Origin: Herbaspirillum autotrophicum
GTDB taxonomy: Bacteria; Pseudomonadota; Gammaproteobacteria; Burkholderiales; Burkholderiaceae_D
DNA length: 64,000 nt
Reading direction: 5' to 3'
NCBI RefSeq assembly: GCF_001189915.1
Contig: NZ_LFLS01000008.1
Location: forward strand, 124,001-188,000
Below, piece after piece: positions 36,388 to 45,949 of this stretch. The notes under the pieces are model-generated. The model saw only the letters and a list, made by a program, of their open reading frames with translations, did not search any database and was not told the DNA's origin. Within the stretch, counting starts at the first letter, position 1. Every line of letters starts with the position of its first letter. The position numbers and the translations under genes are program-made.

Positions 36388-37899
36388 ATGACCAATCGAA
36401 TTCTCGTTCTCTCCATTTTTGTCGTTGCCTCGTGCGGATTGGCCTATGAGCTGATTGTCGGCGCGCTTTCCAGCTATCTGCTGGGCGACTCGATCCTGCA
36501 GTTTTCCACCATCATCGGCTGTTATCTGTTTGCCATGGGCGTCGGTGCCCATCTCTCCAAATATGTCAAAGATGAAGACGTGCTGTCGCGCTTTGTCGAT
36601 ATCGAGCTGGCAGTTGGTTTGATCGGTGGTGTTTCGGCGGCCTTGTTGTTCATTTCCTTTTCCTGGTCGGCAGCGCCCTTTCGCACCTTGCTGTACTTGA
36701 TGGTGTTCATGATCGGCGCCATGGTCGGCATGGAAGTGCCACTCGTGATGCGGGCACTCAATGCACGTCAGACTGCTTTCAAGGAATTGGTCAGCACCGT
36801 GCTGACCTTCGATTATCTCGGCGCGCTGGCAGTCTCGCTGCTATTCCCGCTGGTGCTGGCACCGCATCTGGGGCTGACCCGCACCGGCTTTCTGTTCGGT
36901 ATGTGCAATGTCGGGGTTGCCTTGTGGACCATTTACACCTTCCGCGCCGAACTCAAGAATGTTGCCATGCGCATGTTGCGCGCCTGCTTTGTGCTGTGTC
37001 TGCTGATCGTCGGCTTTGCCATGTCGGACCGGCTGGTGGCGTGGGGCGAACACGGCATGTTCGGCGATGAAGTGGTGTATTCGACCTCGACCCCGTATCA
37101 ACGGCTGGTGATCACGCGCTGGAAAGATGACTTGCGCCTGTACATCAATGGCAATCTGCAATTTTCCTCGCGCGACGAATATCGCTATCACGAAGCGCTG
37201 GTGCATCCGGCGCTGGAAGCCTTGCCGTGGGCCCGCTCGGTACTGGTGCTGGGCGGCGGCGATGGTCTCGCGTTGCGCGAAATTCTGCGTTATCCGAATA
37301 TCAGACAGGTGACGCTGGTCGATCTCGATCCGGCCATGACCAAGGCCTTCGCCCAACGCCCGGAACTGGTCAAGCTCAATCACGGTGCGCTCAATGATCC
37401 GCGCGTCAAGGTGATCAATACCGACGCTGCCATCTGGCTGCAAAAAAATGCAGACATGTTTGATGCCGCGATCATCGACTTCCCCGACCCGTCCAGCTTT
37501 GCGCTCGGCAAACTGTTTTCGGTCCCGTTCTACGGCATTCTGCAAAAACATGTCGCCGCCAACGGCCTGATCGTGGTGCAGGCCACCTCGCCCTACTTCG
37601 CACCACATGCCTATTGGTCGATTGACGCCACACTGCGCGAGGTCGGTTTGCGCACCTATCCGTATCACTTGTATGTGCCATCGTTCGGCGAGTGGGGATT
37701 CATTCTGGCCTCGCCTCAGCAAGACTATCGCCCGCCGACGCAATTCCGGCTGCCGATGCGGTATCTGAACGCCGAGACCACGCGCGAGATGTTCACCTTC
37801 CCGCCTGACATGCCGCGCCTCGATGTGGAACCGAACCGCCTCAACAATCAATCGCTGGTGCATTACTTTGAACATGACTGGCGTCAGGTGATTCGCTGA
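36388..37899 (+). CDS. membrane-embedded spermidine synthase-like aminopropyltransferase
   Basis: A 503-aa protein. Residues 1-215 form about seven membrane helices. Residues 225-500 form a spermidine synthase domain: TPYQRLVI, YHEALVHP (267-274), the dcAdoMet-binding GGGDG (289-293), LVDLDPAM, and FPDPSSFALGKLFS. It is expected to transfer an aminopropyl group from decarboxylated AdoMet, made by the SpeH at the far end of the module, to an amine near the membrane. Whether the acceptor is putrescine or something else is unknown. The ATG at 36388 follows a short gap from DUF350; the flavoprotein start overlaps its stop (TGATG). Confidence 0.92.
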   Translation: MTNRILVLSIFVVASCGLAYELIVGALSSYLLGDSILQFSTIIGCYLFAMGVGAHLSKYVKDEDVLSRFVDIELAVGLIGGVSAALLFISFSWSAAPFRTLLYLMVFMIGAMVGMEVPLVMRALNARQTAFKELVSTVLTFDYLGALAVSLLFPLVLAPHLGLTRTGFLFGMCNVGVALWTIYTFRAELKNVAMRMLRACFVLCLLIVGFAMSDRLVAWGEHGMFGDEVVYSTSTPYQRLVITRWKDDLRLYINGNLQFSSRDEYRYHEALVHPALEALPWARSVLVLGGGDGLALREILRYPNIRQVTLVDLDPAMTKAFAQRPELVKLNHGALNDPRVKVINTDAAIWLQKNADMFDAAIIDFPDPSSFALGKLFSVPFYGILQKHVAANGLIVVQATSPYFAPHAYWSIDATLREVGLRTYPYHLYVPSFGEWGFILASPQQDYRPPTQFRLPMRYLNAETTREMFTFPPDMPRLDVEPNRLNNQSLVHYFEHDWRQVIR

Positions 37900-39509
37900 T
37901 GCAACGCCGTTCTTTTCTGCTGGCGGCCGCTGGCGGCACTGCCGTCACACTGGGCGCCGCAGCCGGCTTGTGGCGCTGGCAGGAAATTCCCGCCAGCGTA
38001 CGTTATCCGGGCCGCACTGAAGGCCACTTTCTGCGCGACCGCAAGGCGCTGCCGGCGCCGGCCCGGACACTCCGGACGGATGTCCTGATCCTCGGCTCCG
38101 GCATTGCCGGCTTGACCGCCGCCTGGAAACTCAATCGCAGCGGCCGGCGCGACTTCCTGCTGATCGACGGTCCCGAGCCGGACGGCAATGCTGCCGGCGG
38201 CCAGTTCGGCGATCTGGCCTATCCGACCGGTGCGCATTATCTGCCGCTGCCATCCACCGAGTCATTTCATGTGCGCGAAATCCTGCATGATCTCGGCATT
38301 CTGCTGCGCAATCCGGAAAGCGCCCGTCCGTATTATGACGAACGCTATCTGCTGCATGCGCCGGAAGAGCGTCTCCTGATCGATGGTGTGTGGCAAGAAG
38401 GTCTGGTGCCGAATACCGACGCCAATGCCGAAGAGCTGGCGGAACAAACCCGTTTCGGGCAGCAGATAGCGCATTTGCGCAACTTGCGCGACAGCACCGG
38501 CCAGCGCATTTTCACGCTGCCGTCAGTCAATTCCAGCCAGGATCCGGAGTGGCAGACGCTGGATCAGATCAGCATGAAAAACTGGTTGCAGCAAAACGAC
38601 TATCGTTCGCCGCGCCTGCATTGGTATGTGAATTACGGTTGCCGTGACGACTATGGCAGCAACTACGATCAGATTTCGGCGTGGGCCGGCCTGCATTATT
38701 TTTGCAGCCGCAACGGACAGGCCGAAAACGCCGACGACGGCGCCTGGCTGACCTGGCCGGGCGGCTTGCAAGCGGTCGCCAGCGGTCTGCGCGGCACGCT
38801 CGGCAAGAACACCCGAAGCGGCACCTGCATCTCGCTGCGGCAAACTGCCGGCGGGGTTGAGGCACTCTGCATGCAACTGCGCGATGGGGTGCCGCAGACG
38901 TACACCGTGCAGGCACGCAAGGCGATCTGCGCCATGCCCTTGATGGTGGCCGCGCGCGTGGTGGAAAACATGGCCGCTTTCGGTTTCGATCCGCAGCAGC
39001 ATATGCCGGCGTATGCGCCATGGCTGGTGGCCAATTTCCTGCTGCGGCAATTCCCCGCAGAATTACCGGAAGCGCCGTTGTCGTGGGATAACGTGGTGTA
39101 TCAGGAGCCGGGCCTCGGTTATGTGGTGTCCACGCATCAGGACATCCGGGTGCAACCGCCGCCAAAAACCGTCTTCAGCGCGTATGTGGCGCTCAGCGAC
39201 CGTAGCCCGGAAGCGGCCCGGCAATGGCTCGGTCAAGCCACGGCCGACGAGTTGCTGACACTCGCCAGCACCGATCTGAAATCAGCCTATGGCTGGAAAC
39301 TGGCATTGTGCGCCGAACGCGTCGACATCACCGTGCGCGGCCATGCGATGGCGATTCCGCGCCCCGGGTTTCGCAGCAATGCCGGCGTGCGGCGTTTGCG
39401 TGAAGCCGATGGCGCGATTCTGTTCGCGCATGCCGACCTGTCCGGCTTTTCGGTATTCGAAGAAGCTTCGTGGTGGGGTTATCAGGCGGCGCTGCGGGCA
39501 ATCGCCTGA
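37899..39509 (+). CDS. FAD-dependent amine oxidase-like flavoprotein with Tat-type signal
   Basis: A 536-aa flavoprotein. The N-terminus [13 protein letters not shown], with a hydrophobic stretch, fits a twin-arginine signal, suggesting export as a folded FAD protein. The dinucleotide motif [16 protein letters not shown] starts near residue 63. A C-terminal FAD segment reads [21 protein letters not shown]. The fold is of the NAD(P)/FAD oxidoreductase or polyamine-oxidase type. Next to AdoMet decarboxylase and aminopropyltransferase, a polyamine is a reasonable substrate, but this is inferred from context. Its start shares one base with the previous stop. Confidence 0.85.
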   Translation: MQRRSFLLAAAGGTAVTLGAAAGLWRWQEIPASVRYPGRTEGHFLRDRKALPAPARTLRTDVLILGSGIAGLTAAWKLNRSGRRDFLLIDGPEPDGNAAGGQFGDLAYPTGAHYLPLPSTESFHVREILHDLGILLRNPESARPYYDERYLLHAPEERLLIDGVWQEGLVPNTDANAEELAEQTRFGQQIAHLRNLRDSTGQRIFTLPSVNSSQDPEWQTLDQISMKNWLQQNDYRSPRLHWYVNYGCRDDYGSNYDQISAWAGLHYFCSRNGQAENADDGAWLTWPGGLQAVASGLRGTLGKNTRSGTCISLRQTAGGVEALCMQLRDGVPQTYTVQARKAICAMPLMVAARVVENMAAFGFDPQQHMPAYAPWLVANFLLRQFPAELPEAPLSWDNVVYQEPGLGYVVSTHQDIRVQPPPKTVFSAYVALSDRSPEAARQWLGQATADELLTLASTDLKSAYGWKLALCAERVDITVRGHAMAIPRPGFRSNAGVRRLREADGAILFAHADLSGFSVFEEASWWGYQAALRAIA

Positions 39510-39602
39510 ACTTCGTAAAACATGTCTTTGCGACAATAATTTCGCGCATGATTGCGGCAACTGCGCCGATTTCGTGTTCCGACCGGCGGCGGTCTCAAAT
39601 GC

Positions 39603-39608
39603 TATAAT
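39603..39608 (+). promoter_or_regulatory. perfect -10 hexamer upstream of miaB
   Basis: TATAAT lies in the 289-bp gap between the flavoprotein gene and miaB, 190 bp before the miaB ATG. The -35 region has no good match, so the box is supported mainly by position and perfect hexamer. The rest of the gap shows no gene. Confidence 0.35.
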
Positions 39609-39798
39609 CGCGAACCTCGTGAAATGCAGGCCCATCGCGGCTTACCCCTCGCGACAACGCCAGACCGGTTGTCTGCACTCACGTTCCGGAATCGACTGCC
39701 CGTCTGCCAGACGGCAGTCCCCGGTCAACGACAGAATTTCAGCCCGGCCGCCGCCGGACAGGCGCAGATGCGCCGCACCACCAAGCTTGAATGACATT

Positions 39799-41139
39799 AT
39801 GCAGAAAAAAGTATTCATTAAAACCTTCGGTTGCCAGATGAACGAGTACGACTCGGACAAGATGGCAGACGTATTGAACGCCTCGGACGGACTGATCAAA
39901 ACTGATCGCCCGGAAGATGCGGACGTGATTTTGCTCAATACCTGTTCGGTGCGCGAGAAGGCGCAGGAAAAAGTGTTTTCCGATCTGGGGCGTCTGCGCG
40001 AACTGAAAAAGAATAATCCTGATTTGCTGATCGGCGTCGGCGGTTGTGTGGCATCGCAAGAAGGCGAAGCCATCGTCAAGCGCGCGCCCTATGTCGACAT
40101 GGTGTTCGGTCCGCAAACCCTGCATCGTCTGCCGCAACTGATCAACGACCGGCGCAGCAGCGGCCGGCCGCAAGTCGACATCAGCTTTCCGGAAATCGAA
40201 AAGTTCGATCACATGCCGCCCGCCAAGGTTGAAGGCGCGGCCGCGTTCGTGTCGATCATGGAAGGTTGCAGCAAGTATTGCAGCTATTGCGTGGTGCCTT
40301 ACACGCGCGGCGAAGAAGTGTCGCGCCGCTTCGAGGATGTGTTGACCGAAGTGGCCGGACTGGCGGCACAGGGCGTCAAGGAAATCACCTTGCTGGGACA
40401 GAACGTCAATGCCTTCCGCGGCGTCATGGAAGATGGCGAAATCGCCGACTTCGCGCTGCTGATCGAATACATTGCCGACATCCCGGGCATCCAGCGCATC
40501 CGCTTCGTCACCAGCCATCCAAAAGAATTCACGCAACGCCTGATCGACACCTATGCCAAGGTGCCAAAGCTGGTGGATCATCTGTACCTGCCGGCCCAGC
40601 ATGGCTCGGACCGCATTCTGGCAGCCATGAAGCGCGGCTATACCGCACTGGAATACAAATCGGTGCTGCGCCGTCTGCGCGAAGTGCGGCCCAACATCGC
40701 GATTTCGAGCGACTTCATTGTCGGCTTCCCGGGCGAAACCGAAGAAGACTTCAATGCGCTGATGAAACTGATCACCGACATCGGTTACGACACCAGCTTC
40801 AGCTTTGTCTTCAGCCCGCGTCCGGGTACGCCGGCCGCCAATCTGGCCGATGACACGCCGTATGAAGTCAAGCTCAAGCGCCTGCAACACTTGCAAGCCG
40901 TAGTGCAGGAAAACGCCAATCGCATCAGCCAGAGCATGATCGGCACGGTGCAGAAAATTCTGGTCGAAGGCCCATCCAAAAAAGATCCGAATGAAATGCA
41001 AGGCCGTACCGAAAACAACCGCGTGGTCAATTTTGATGGCGGTCCGAATGGCGCGCGTCTGATCGGCGAACTGATCGACGTCAGCATCATGCATGCCTAC
41101 CCGTTCTCGCTGCGCGGCGAGATCGTGGTCAAGCAATAA
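39799..41139 (+). CDS. miaB: tRNA-2-methylthio-N6-dimethylallyladenosine synthase MiaB
   Basis: A 446-aa radical-SAM methylthiotransferase acting on i6A37 of tRNA, the product of MiaA (also in this window). The N-terminal MTTase domain shows [28 protein letters not shown] and GVGGCVA (three cluster Cys). The radical-SAM core has [16 protein letters not shown]. The C-terminal TRAM domain begins near [10 protein letters not shown]. The ATG at 39799 fits the family; the frame runs open far upstream into the previous gene but without MiaB character. It starts the conserved miaB-phoH-ybeY chain. Confidence 0.98.
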   Translation: MQKKVFIKTFGCQMNEYDSDKMADVLNASDGLIKTDRPEDADVILLNTCSVREKAQEKVFSDLGRLRELKKNNPDLLIGVGGCVASQEGEAIVKRAPYVDMVFGPQTLHRLPQLINDRRSSGRPQVDISFPEIEKFDHMPPAKVEGAAAFVSIMEGCSKYCSYCVVPYTRGEEVSRRFEDVLTEVAGLAAQGVKEITLLGQNVNAFRGVMEDGEIADFALLIEYIADIPGIQRIRFVTSHPKEFTQRLIDTYAKVPKLVDHLYLPAQHGSDRILAAMKRGYTALEYKSVLRRLREVRPNIAISSDFIVGFPGETEEDFNALMKLITDIGYDTSFSFVFSPRPGTPAANLADDTPYEVKLKRLQHLQAVVQENANRISQSMIGTVQKILVEGPSKKDPNEMQGRTENNRVVNFDGGPNGARLIGELIDVSIMHAYPFSLRGEIVVKQ

Positions 41140-41196
41140 CCGACTCGCCCAAGCAGCCTCGCTCTTTCACCGCAGCCCAACCGATACGAAGCCAGA

Positions 41197-42255
41197 TTGA
41201 AAAAAACACCTAGCCAGCCTCATTACTTTATTCCGCAGCCGCTCGACAACAAGCGCCTGGCGCATTTGTGCGGCCCTCTCGATGAGAATCTGCGGCAAAT
41301 TTCACTGGCGCTGGATGTCACGATCTTCCGCCGTGGCGAGAAATTCATTGTCAGCGGCAGCAATGCCGAACGTGCCACCGGCATTCTGGAACACTTTTAC
41401 GAGCGCGCCGATAAAGCCGTATCGGTAGAAGACATCCAGTTGGCGCTGGTAGAGCAGCGCGCCACTTCCGCAGCGGCAGACGGCATTACGCCGGCGGCAG
41501 CGGCCGAGGTCGAAATCGAAAGCCCGGTGCTGAAGACGCGCAAGCACGATCTGCGCGGCCGCACGCCGCACCAAAGCCAGTATCTGCATGCGATTCTGGA
41601 ACATGACATCACCTTCGGCGTGGGCCCGGCCGGCACCGGCAAGACCTACCTGGCCGTGGCTTGCGCCGTCGATGCGCTGGAGCGCGATGCGGTACAGAAG
41701 ATCGTGCTCACGCGTCCGGCCGTCGAAGCCGGCGAACGCCTCGGCTTTCTGCCCGGTGATCTGGCACAAAAAGTTGATCCTTATTTGCGGCCGCTGTACG
41801 ACGCCCTGTATGACTTGCTCGGCTTTGACCGCACCCAGAAGCTGTTCGAAAAACAGGCGATTGAAATTGCACCGCTGGCTTACATGCGCGGCCGCACGTT
41901 GAATCACGCCTTCATCATTCTGGATGAAGCGCAAAACACGACGCCGGAACAAATGAAGATGTTCCTGACCCGGATCGGCTTCGGCAGCAAAGCCGTGGTC
42001 ACCGGCGACGTTACCCAGATCGATTTGCATCACGGCCAGAAGAGCGGCCTGATCGATGCCCTGAATGTATTACATGACGTGCGCGGCATTGCGTTCTCGC
42101 GCTTCACCAGCAGCGACGTGGTGCGCCATCCGATGGTGGCGCGCATCGTGGATGCCTATGAAGCCGCCAGCGGCGCCACCACTGCCCATATCACCTCAGG
42201 CCAGGCGGTAAGCCGTCTGACCCAGGCCGCCAAACCCCGCCATGCAAAAAAATAA
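41197..42255 (+). CDS. ybeZ: PhoH-like ATPase (YbeZ)
   Basis: A 352-aa PhoH-family ATPase. Walker A is [12 protein letters not shown] and Walker B is [11 protein letters not shown]; the GDVTQIDL motif follows. A KH-like N-terminal part ([16 protein letters not shown]) precedes the ATPase. It partners YbeY in ribosome maturation and quality control in other bacteria. The TTG at 41197 is the only good start at the conserved N-terminus ([11 protein letters not shown]). Its end overlaps ybeY by 14 bp. Confidence 0.95.
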   Translation: MKKTPSQPHYFIPQPLDNKRLAHLCGPLDENLRQISLALDVTIFRRGEKFIVSGSNAERATGILEHFYERADKAVSVEDIQLALVEQRATSAAADGITPAAAAEVEIESPVLKTRKHDLRGRTPHQSQYLHAILEHDITFGVGPAGTGKTYLAVACAVDALERDAVQKIVLTRPAVEAGERLGFLPGDLAQKVDPYLRPLYDALYDLLGFDRTQKLFEKQAIEIAPLAYMRGRTLNHAFIILDEAQNTTPEQMKMFLTRIGFGSKAVVTGDVTQIDLHHGQKSGLIDALNVLHDVRGIAFSRFTSSDVVRHPMVARIVDAYEAASGATTAHITSGQAVSRLTQAAKPRHAKK

Positions 42256-42700
42256 ACTGACCCTTTCCGTCCAATACGCCGATCCGCGCCTCAAAGACAG
42301 CGTGCCGCGCCCGCTGATCCGGCGCTGGGTGCAGGCGGCCTTGCTGGCGCCGGCCGAACTGACGATCCGTTTTGTCGATGCCACAGAAGGCCAGACGCTT
42401 AACCGCGACTATCGCGGCAAGGATTACGCCACCAATGTGCTGACCTTCGCCTATACCGAAGATGAAGATGCCGAAGTAACCCAGGCCGACATCATTTTGT
42501 GCAGCGATGTATTGGAGCAGGAAGCGGCGCAACAACACAAGCCGCTGGTGGATCATGCTGCCCATTTGATCGTGCATGGCGTATTGCATGCGCAGGGCTA
42601 TGACCACGAAGAAGAGGAAGAAGCGCAGGAAATGGAAACCCTGGAAACGGAAATCCTGCACACACTGGGATTTGCCGATCCCTACGCTGAACGCGCCTGA
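42242..42700 (+). CDS. ybeY: endoribonuclease YbeY (rRNA maturation factor)
   Basis: A 152-aa zinc endoribonuclease for 16S rRNA 3'-end processing and 70S quality control. The metal motif [11 protein letters not shown] (H-x3-H-x5-H) is complete, and [17 protein letters not shown] is the family signature. It overlaps the phoH-like gene by 14 bp. In most relatives corC follows directly; here 2.3 kb of other genes intervene. Confidence 0.97.
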   Translation: MQKNKLTLSVQYADPRLKDSVPRPLIRRWVQAALLAPAELTIRFVDATEGQTLNRDYRGKDYATNVLTFAYTEDEDAEVTQADIILCSDVLEQEAAQQHKPLVDHAAHLIVHGVLHAQGYDHEEEEEAQEMETLETEILHTLGFADPYAERA

Positions 42701-42736
42701 TTCATCACCGGCGCTGCCCGGCGCCGGTTGCAACAA

Positions 42737-42916
42737 CTACTCCACGCCCCCGTCCCGATAGCGTCGCGCTGCCAATCGCAAGAACTCAAGCTGGCGCCGA
42801 AACCGGCTGCAGCGGTCGCAAATGCTCAGATGCCAGCGCAAGGTCACGCGCCGGATCAATGACAGCTTGCTGTCCTGCGCCTCGCACAAGACGCGATGTG
42901 CTTCTTTGCAATTCAT
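42737..42916 (-). CDS. small zinc-finger anti-sigma-like protein (zf-HC2)
   Basis: A 59-aa protein with N-terminal MNCKEAHRVLCEAQD and the HxxxCxxC zinc motif HLSICDRC, as in anti-sigma factors of the ZAS family. It lacks any membrane helix. The ATG at 42916 follows AGGGAGA. The partner sigma factor normally encoded directly upstream is absent: the 170 bp upstream holds no gene and then the divergent cytochrome b gene begins. It may therefore bind a sigma factor encoded elsewhere, or regulate the cytochrome operon across the divergent promoter region. Confidence 0.8.
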   Translation of the reverse strand: MNCKEAHRVLCEAQDSKLSLIRRVTLRWHLSICDRCSRFRRQLEFLRLAARRYRDGGVE

Positions 42917-43152
42917 CGGTATTCTCCCTGGCACGATTGTAGCGCCTCCCCCATTAGTCGACGACCTTTGCCGTTTCTTACATTTATCTGACGCAGATTA
43001 TTGTCAGGTGACCGGAAGCGCCGATACAACGCGCAAAAAATATTTTCACTTCCATGTAAGAAGCCTCGCCGAGCCCCCGACCAAGCGTCATGAAACAGCA
43101 ATCCGTGTGCGCCACCTGTCGCGCCACGGCACTCTTGCCGAAGGGGAATATC

Positions 43153-43767
43153 TTGACCACCTCGATTCAACTCGCGCCATCATCGGCCACCATCCATCCG
43201 CTATGGCTGCGCATCAGCCACTGGATCAACGTGGTCGCCGTGACGCTGATGCTGCTCAGCGGCTGGCGCATTTATAACGCATCGCCGATTTTCGGCTTCA
43301 GCTTTCCGTCGCAATGGACGCTAGGCGGCTGGCTCGGTGGTGCCTTGCAATGGCATTTTGCCGCGATGTGGTTGCTGGCGCTCAATGGCCTGTTCTATCT
43401 GGGCATGAATATCGTCACCGGTCGTCTGCTGCAAAAATTTTTCCCGCTGCGACCAAGCGCCGTCATCGCCGATTTGTTGCAGGCATTGAAAGGCAAATTG
43501 CAGCATGCCTCGCTGGCGCATTACAACGCGGTGCAAAAGCTGGCTTATTTGTCGGTGATCGCCGACCTGATCCTGATCGTATTGTCCGGCCTGGTGATCT
43601 GGAAATCAGTGCAATTCCCATGGTTGCGCGAACTGATGGGCGGTTATGACAATGCCCGCATCGTGCATTTCTTTGCGATGTGCTTCCTGCTGCTGTTCAT
43701 TGCGGTCCACGTGGCCATGGTGGCACTGGTGCCGCGTACACTGCTGGCCATGTTGCGCGGACGTTAA
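43153..43767 (+). CDS. cytochrome b/b6-domain (cytochrome b561-type) membrane protein
   Basis: A 204-aa four-helix di-heme cytochrome. Heme-ligand histidines are in WLRISHWINVVAV, LQWHFAAMW and the last helices (IVHFFAMCF, FIAVHVAMV). It passes electrons between quinones and the periplasmic molybdoenzyme encoded 11 bp downstream. The TTG at 43153 has AAGGGGA at 5 bp and begins MTTSIQLAP. An ATG at 43090 would add 21 residues with a Cys pair but has no ribosome site; annotators may choose either. Confidence 0.88.
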   Translation: MTTSIQLAPSSATIHPLWLRISHWINVVAVTLMLLSGWRIYNASPIFGFSFPSQWTLGGWLGGALQWHFAAMWLLALNGLFYLGMNIVTGRLLQKFFPLRPSAVIADLLQALKGKLQHASLAHYNAVQKLAYLSVIADLILIVLSGLVIWKSVQFPWLRELMGGYDNARIVHFFAMCFLLLFIAVHVAMVALVPRTLLAMLRGR

Positions 43768-43778
43768 GGAGAGTCATC

Positions 43779-44552
43779 ATGCCATTGCCGAAAATGCCTG
43801 CTGCGCTGGACAGCACCCTGATTCTCAAGGATGCCCGCAACGCGTTGCCGCAACCGTCACGGCGCCTGTTCGCCAAACGCGTACTGACGCTCGGCGGCCT
43901 GTCGCTGCTGACCGGCTGCGACATTACCGACGACGAGTCGGTCAATCAGGTCTTGCAACGCATGTCGCGCGTCAATGACAACGTGCAAGGCTGGCTGTTC
44001 GATCCCAACAAACTGGCGCCGACTTACCCGGCCTCGATGATCACGCGGCCTTTTCCATTCAATGCCTTTTATGGCATCGAAGACGTCGTGGCAGTCGATG
44101 AAAGCAGTTACCGGCTTGAAATAAGCGGCCGCGTCAGCGACAAGCATGCATGGCGACTGGAGCAACTGCGCCGGCTGCCGCAAGTGGAACAAATCACCCG
44201 CCATATCTGCGTCGAAGGCTGGAGCGCCATCGGCCGCTGGGGCGGCGTGCCGTTCGCCGGCTTTTTGCGTCACATCGGTGCCGACCTGCGCGCCAAATAT
44301 GTGGCGTTCCGTTGCAGCGACGATTACTACACCAGCATCGACATGGCCACCGCCTTGCATCCGCAAACCCAGCTCACGCTGACGTACGACGGTCAGGTGT
44401 TGCCGCCGAAATACGGTTTCCCGATGAAATTGCGGATGCCGACCAAGCTCGGCTACAAGAATCCGAAGCACATCGCTTCTATCGAAGTAACCAATACTTA
44501 CCCCGGAGGTTACTGGGAAGATCAGGGGTACAACTGGTTCGGCGGCTCATGA
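43779..44552 (+). CDS. molybdopterin-dependent oxidoreductase, sulfite-oxidase fold (YedY-like)
   Basis: A 257-aa protein of the SUOX-fold. The molybdenum-ligating Cys is in RHICVEGWSAIGRWGGVPF, and the segments RCSDDYYTSIDMA and YGFPMKLRMPTKLGYKN are typical. The N-terminus has SRRLFAKRVLTLGGLSLLTGC, combining a twin-arginine motif with a lipobox-like LTGC, so it is probably Tat-exported and possibly lipid-anchored. The ATG at 43779 follows AAGGAGA. It is encoded 11 bp after its likely cytochrome b partner, as in MsrPQ-like pairs, though this subgroup's substrate is unknown. Confidence 0.9.
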   Translation: MPLPKMPAALDSTLILKDARNALPQPSRRLFAKRVLTLGGLSLLTGCDITDDESVNQVLQRMSRVNDNVQGWLFDPNKLAPTYPASMITRPFPFNAFYGIEDVVAVDESSYRLEISGRVSDKHAWRLEQLRRLPQVEQITRHICVEGWSAIGRWGGVPFAGFLRHIGADLRAKYVAFRCSDDYYTSIDMATALHPQTQLTLTYDGQVLPPKYGFPMKLRMPTKLGYKNPKHIASIEVTNTYPGGYWEDQGYNWFGGS

Positions 44553-44626
44553 TGATTGCAGTCAGGCAATTTTTCATACCGTCGCGCTATCCGGCATTTT
44601 TGCCATTTCAACAACTGGAGAATCAC

Positions 44627-44893
44627 ATGAAAAAATCACTGTCTGCCCTGCTGGCCTGTCTGATGTTGTCTGCGGTAGCGGGCGCTTACGCCGCCGACAA
44701 CATGAGTAAAGATGCCATGAGCAGCACCATGGGCAAGGATTCCATGTCCAAGGATGCGATGGGCAAAGATGGAAAGGACGGCATGAGCAAGGATGCCATG
44801 GGTAAAAAACACGATGCCATGAAGAAAAAGGACAGCATGTCCAAAGACGGCATGATGAAGGATGAAATGAAAAAAGATGACATGAAGAAATAA
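44627..44893 (+). CDS. pentapeptide MxKDx-repeat periplasmic protein
   Basis: An 88-aa protein with a signal peptide (MKKSLSALLACLMLSAVAG, cleavage after AYA). The mature part consists of degenerate MxKDx units (MSKDA, MGKDS, MSKDA, MKKDD and others), rich in Met, Lys and Asp. Such proteins recur beside sulfite-oxidase-fold and cytochrome b genes. A role as a sacrificial methionine or metal-binding periplasmic protein is plausible but unproven. The ATG at 44627 has CTGGAG at 6 bp. It ends the cytochrome-molybdoenzyme set, 74 bp after the previous gene. Confidence 0.9.
   Translation: MKKSLSALLACLMLSAVAGAYAADNMSKDAMSSTMGKDSMSKDAMGKDGKDGMSKDAMGKKHDAMKKKDSMSKDGMMKDEMKKDDMKK
44700..44890 (+). repeat. 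degenerate 15-bp tandem repeat coding MxKDx units
   Basis: About a dozen imperfect copies of ATG-NNN-AAR-GAY-NNN run through the mature part of the preceding gene. Copy number could vary between strains by slippage. Confidence 0.75.
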
Positions 44894-45054
44894 ATTCCTC
44901 CTGCCGGAGCGGGCGTCAGCGATGGCGATCCGACTCCGGCAAGTACGCGGCGTTTGTGGCAAATCGGCATAAAATCCAGATTTACTGGAATTGTCATCTA
45001 TTTGTTGTATCCTATTGGCCATCGAAACAACGTCGGACCCACGGCTCGCGCCAT

Positions 45055-45942
45055 ATGCCAGATCTTCCTAGTAGCGTCAAATCCCTTGACGCTAAACCCC
45101 ACCGTTCGCTATTTGAACGTCTCACCGCCCTGATTTCCCCCGAACCTGAAAATCGCGCAGAACTGCTCGAAGTGCTGCAGGATGCGCACGAGCGCAATCT
45201 GATCGACGCCGACGCGCTGTCGATGATCGAAGGTGTGTTCCAGGTGTCCGACCTGGCCGTACGCGACATCATGGTGCCGCGCTCGCAAATGGACACGATT
45301 GACATCAGCAAGCCAATCGAAACCTGGATGCCGGATGTGCTGTCGACTTCGCACTCCCGTTTCCCGGCGGTGGAAGGCGAACGCGACAAGGTGATCGGCA
45401 TCTTGCTGGCCAAGGATTTGCTGCGCTATTACGCTGAAGAATCATTCGACGTGCGCGACATGCTGCGCCCGGCCGTGTTCATCCCGGAATCCAAACGTCT
45501 CAATGTATTGCTGCGCGACTTCCGCGCCAACCGCAATCACATGGCCATCGTGGTCGACGAATACGGCGGCGTGGCCGGCCTGATCACGATTGAAGACGTA
45601 CTGGAACAAATCGTCGGCGATATCGAAGACGAATACGATTTCGACGAAGAAGAAGACAATATTCTGGCCATCAAGGATGGTCCCCATGGTCCGCGCTGGC
45701 GCATCAAGGGACTGACTGAAATTGACCAGTTCAACGAAGAACTCGGAACCGACATTTCGGATCAGGATGCCGACACCATCGGCGGCCTGGTCGCCAGTCA
45801 TCTGGGACGCGTGCCACGCAAGGGCGACGCCTTCGACTTCAATGGCCTGCATATCGAGATTCTGCGTGCCGACGCCCGTCAGGCGCATGTACTGCTGGTA
45901 GAAAAACTGCCGGAAGTGCCAGCGTCCGAGGACGACCACTAA
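45055..45942 (+). CDS. corC: CorC/YbeX-type CBS-domain protein
   Basis: A 295-aa cytoplasmic protein with two CBS domains (about 65-125 and 130-190; VRDIMVPRSQMDTI, MAIVVDEYGGVAGLITIEDVLEQIVGDI split across them) and a C-terminal CorC_HlyC domain (DADTIGGLVASHLGRVPRKG). It lacks the membrane domain of larger CNNM/CorB homologues. It is linked to magnesium/cobalt efflux and, as YbeX, to ribosome-related functions. The ATG at 45055 gives MPDLPSSVKS; upstream frame is noncoding. The lnt gene starts 8 bp later. Confidence 0.95.
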   Translation: MPDLPSSVKSLDAKPHRSLFERLTALISPEPENRAELLEVLQDAHERNLIDADALSMIEGVFQVSDLAVRDIMVPRSQMDTIDISKPIETWMPDVLSTSHSRFPAVEGERDKVIGILLAKDLLRYYAEESFDVRDMLRPAVFIPESKRLNVLLRDFRANRNHMAIVVDEYGGVAGLITIEDVLEQIVGDIEDEYDFDEEEDNILAIKDGPHGPRWRIKGLTEIDQFNEELGTDISDQDADTIGGLVASHLGRVPRKGDAFDFNGLHIEILRADARQAHVLLVEKLPEVPASEDDH

Positions 45943-45949
45943 GCACTGC

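Noticed and set aside
39289-39798. 170-residue upstream extension of MiaB overlapping the flavoprotein gene
   Set aside because: Out of frame with the flavoprotein and lacking MiaB similarity; the ATG at 39799 matches the family start.
42913-43170. ECF sigma factor partner for the zf-HC2 gene
   Set aside because: The open frame in that position (85 codons, minus strand) has no sigma-2 or sigma-4 features and is not a plausible sigma factor.
44700-44890. Possible CRISPR-like or satellite repeat
   Set aside because: The periodicity is 15 bp, in frame, and codes for MxKDx units; there are no spacers.
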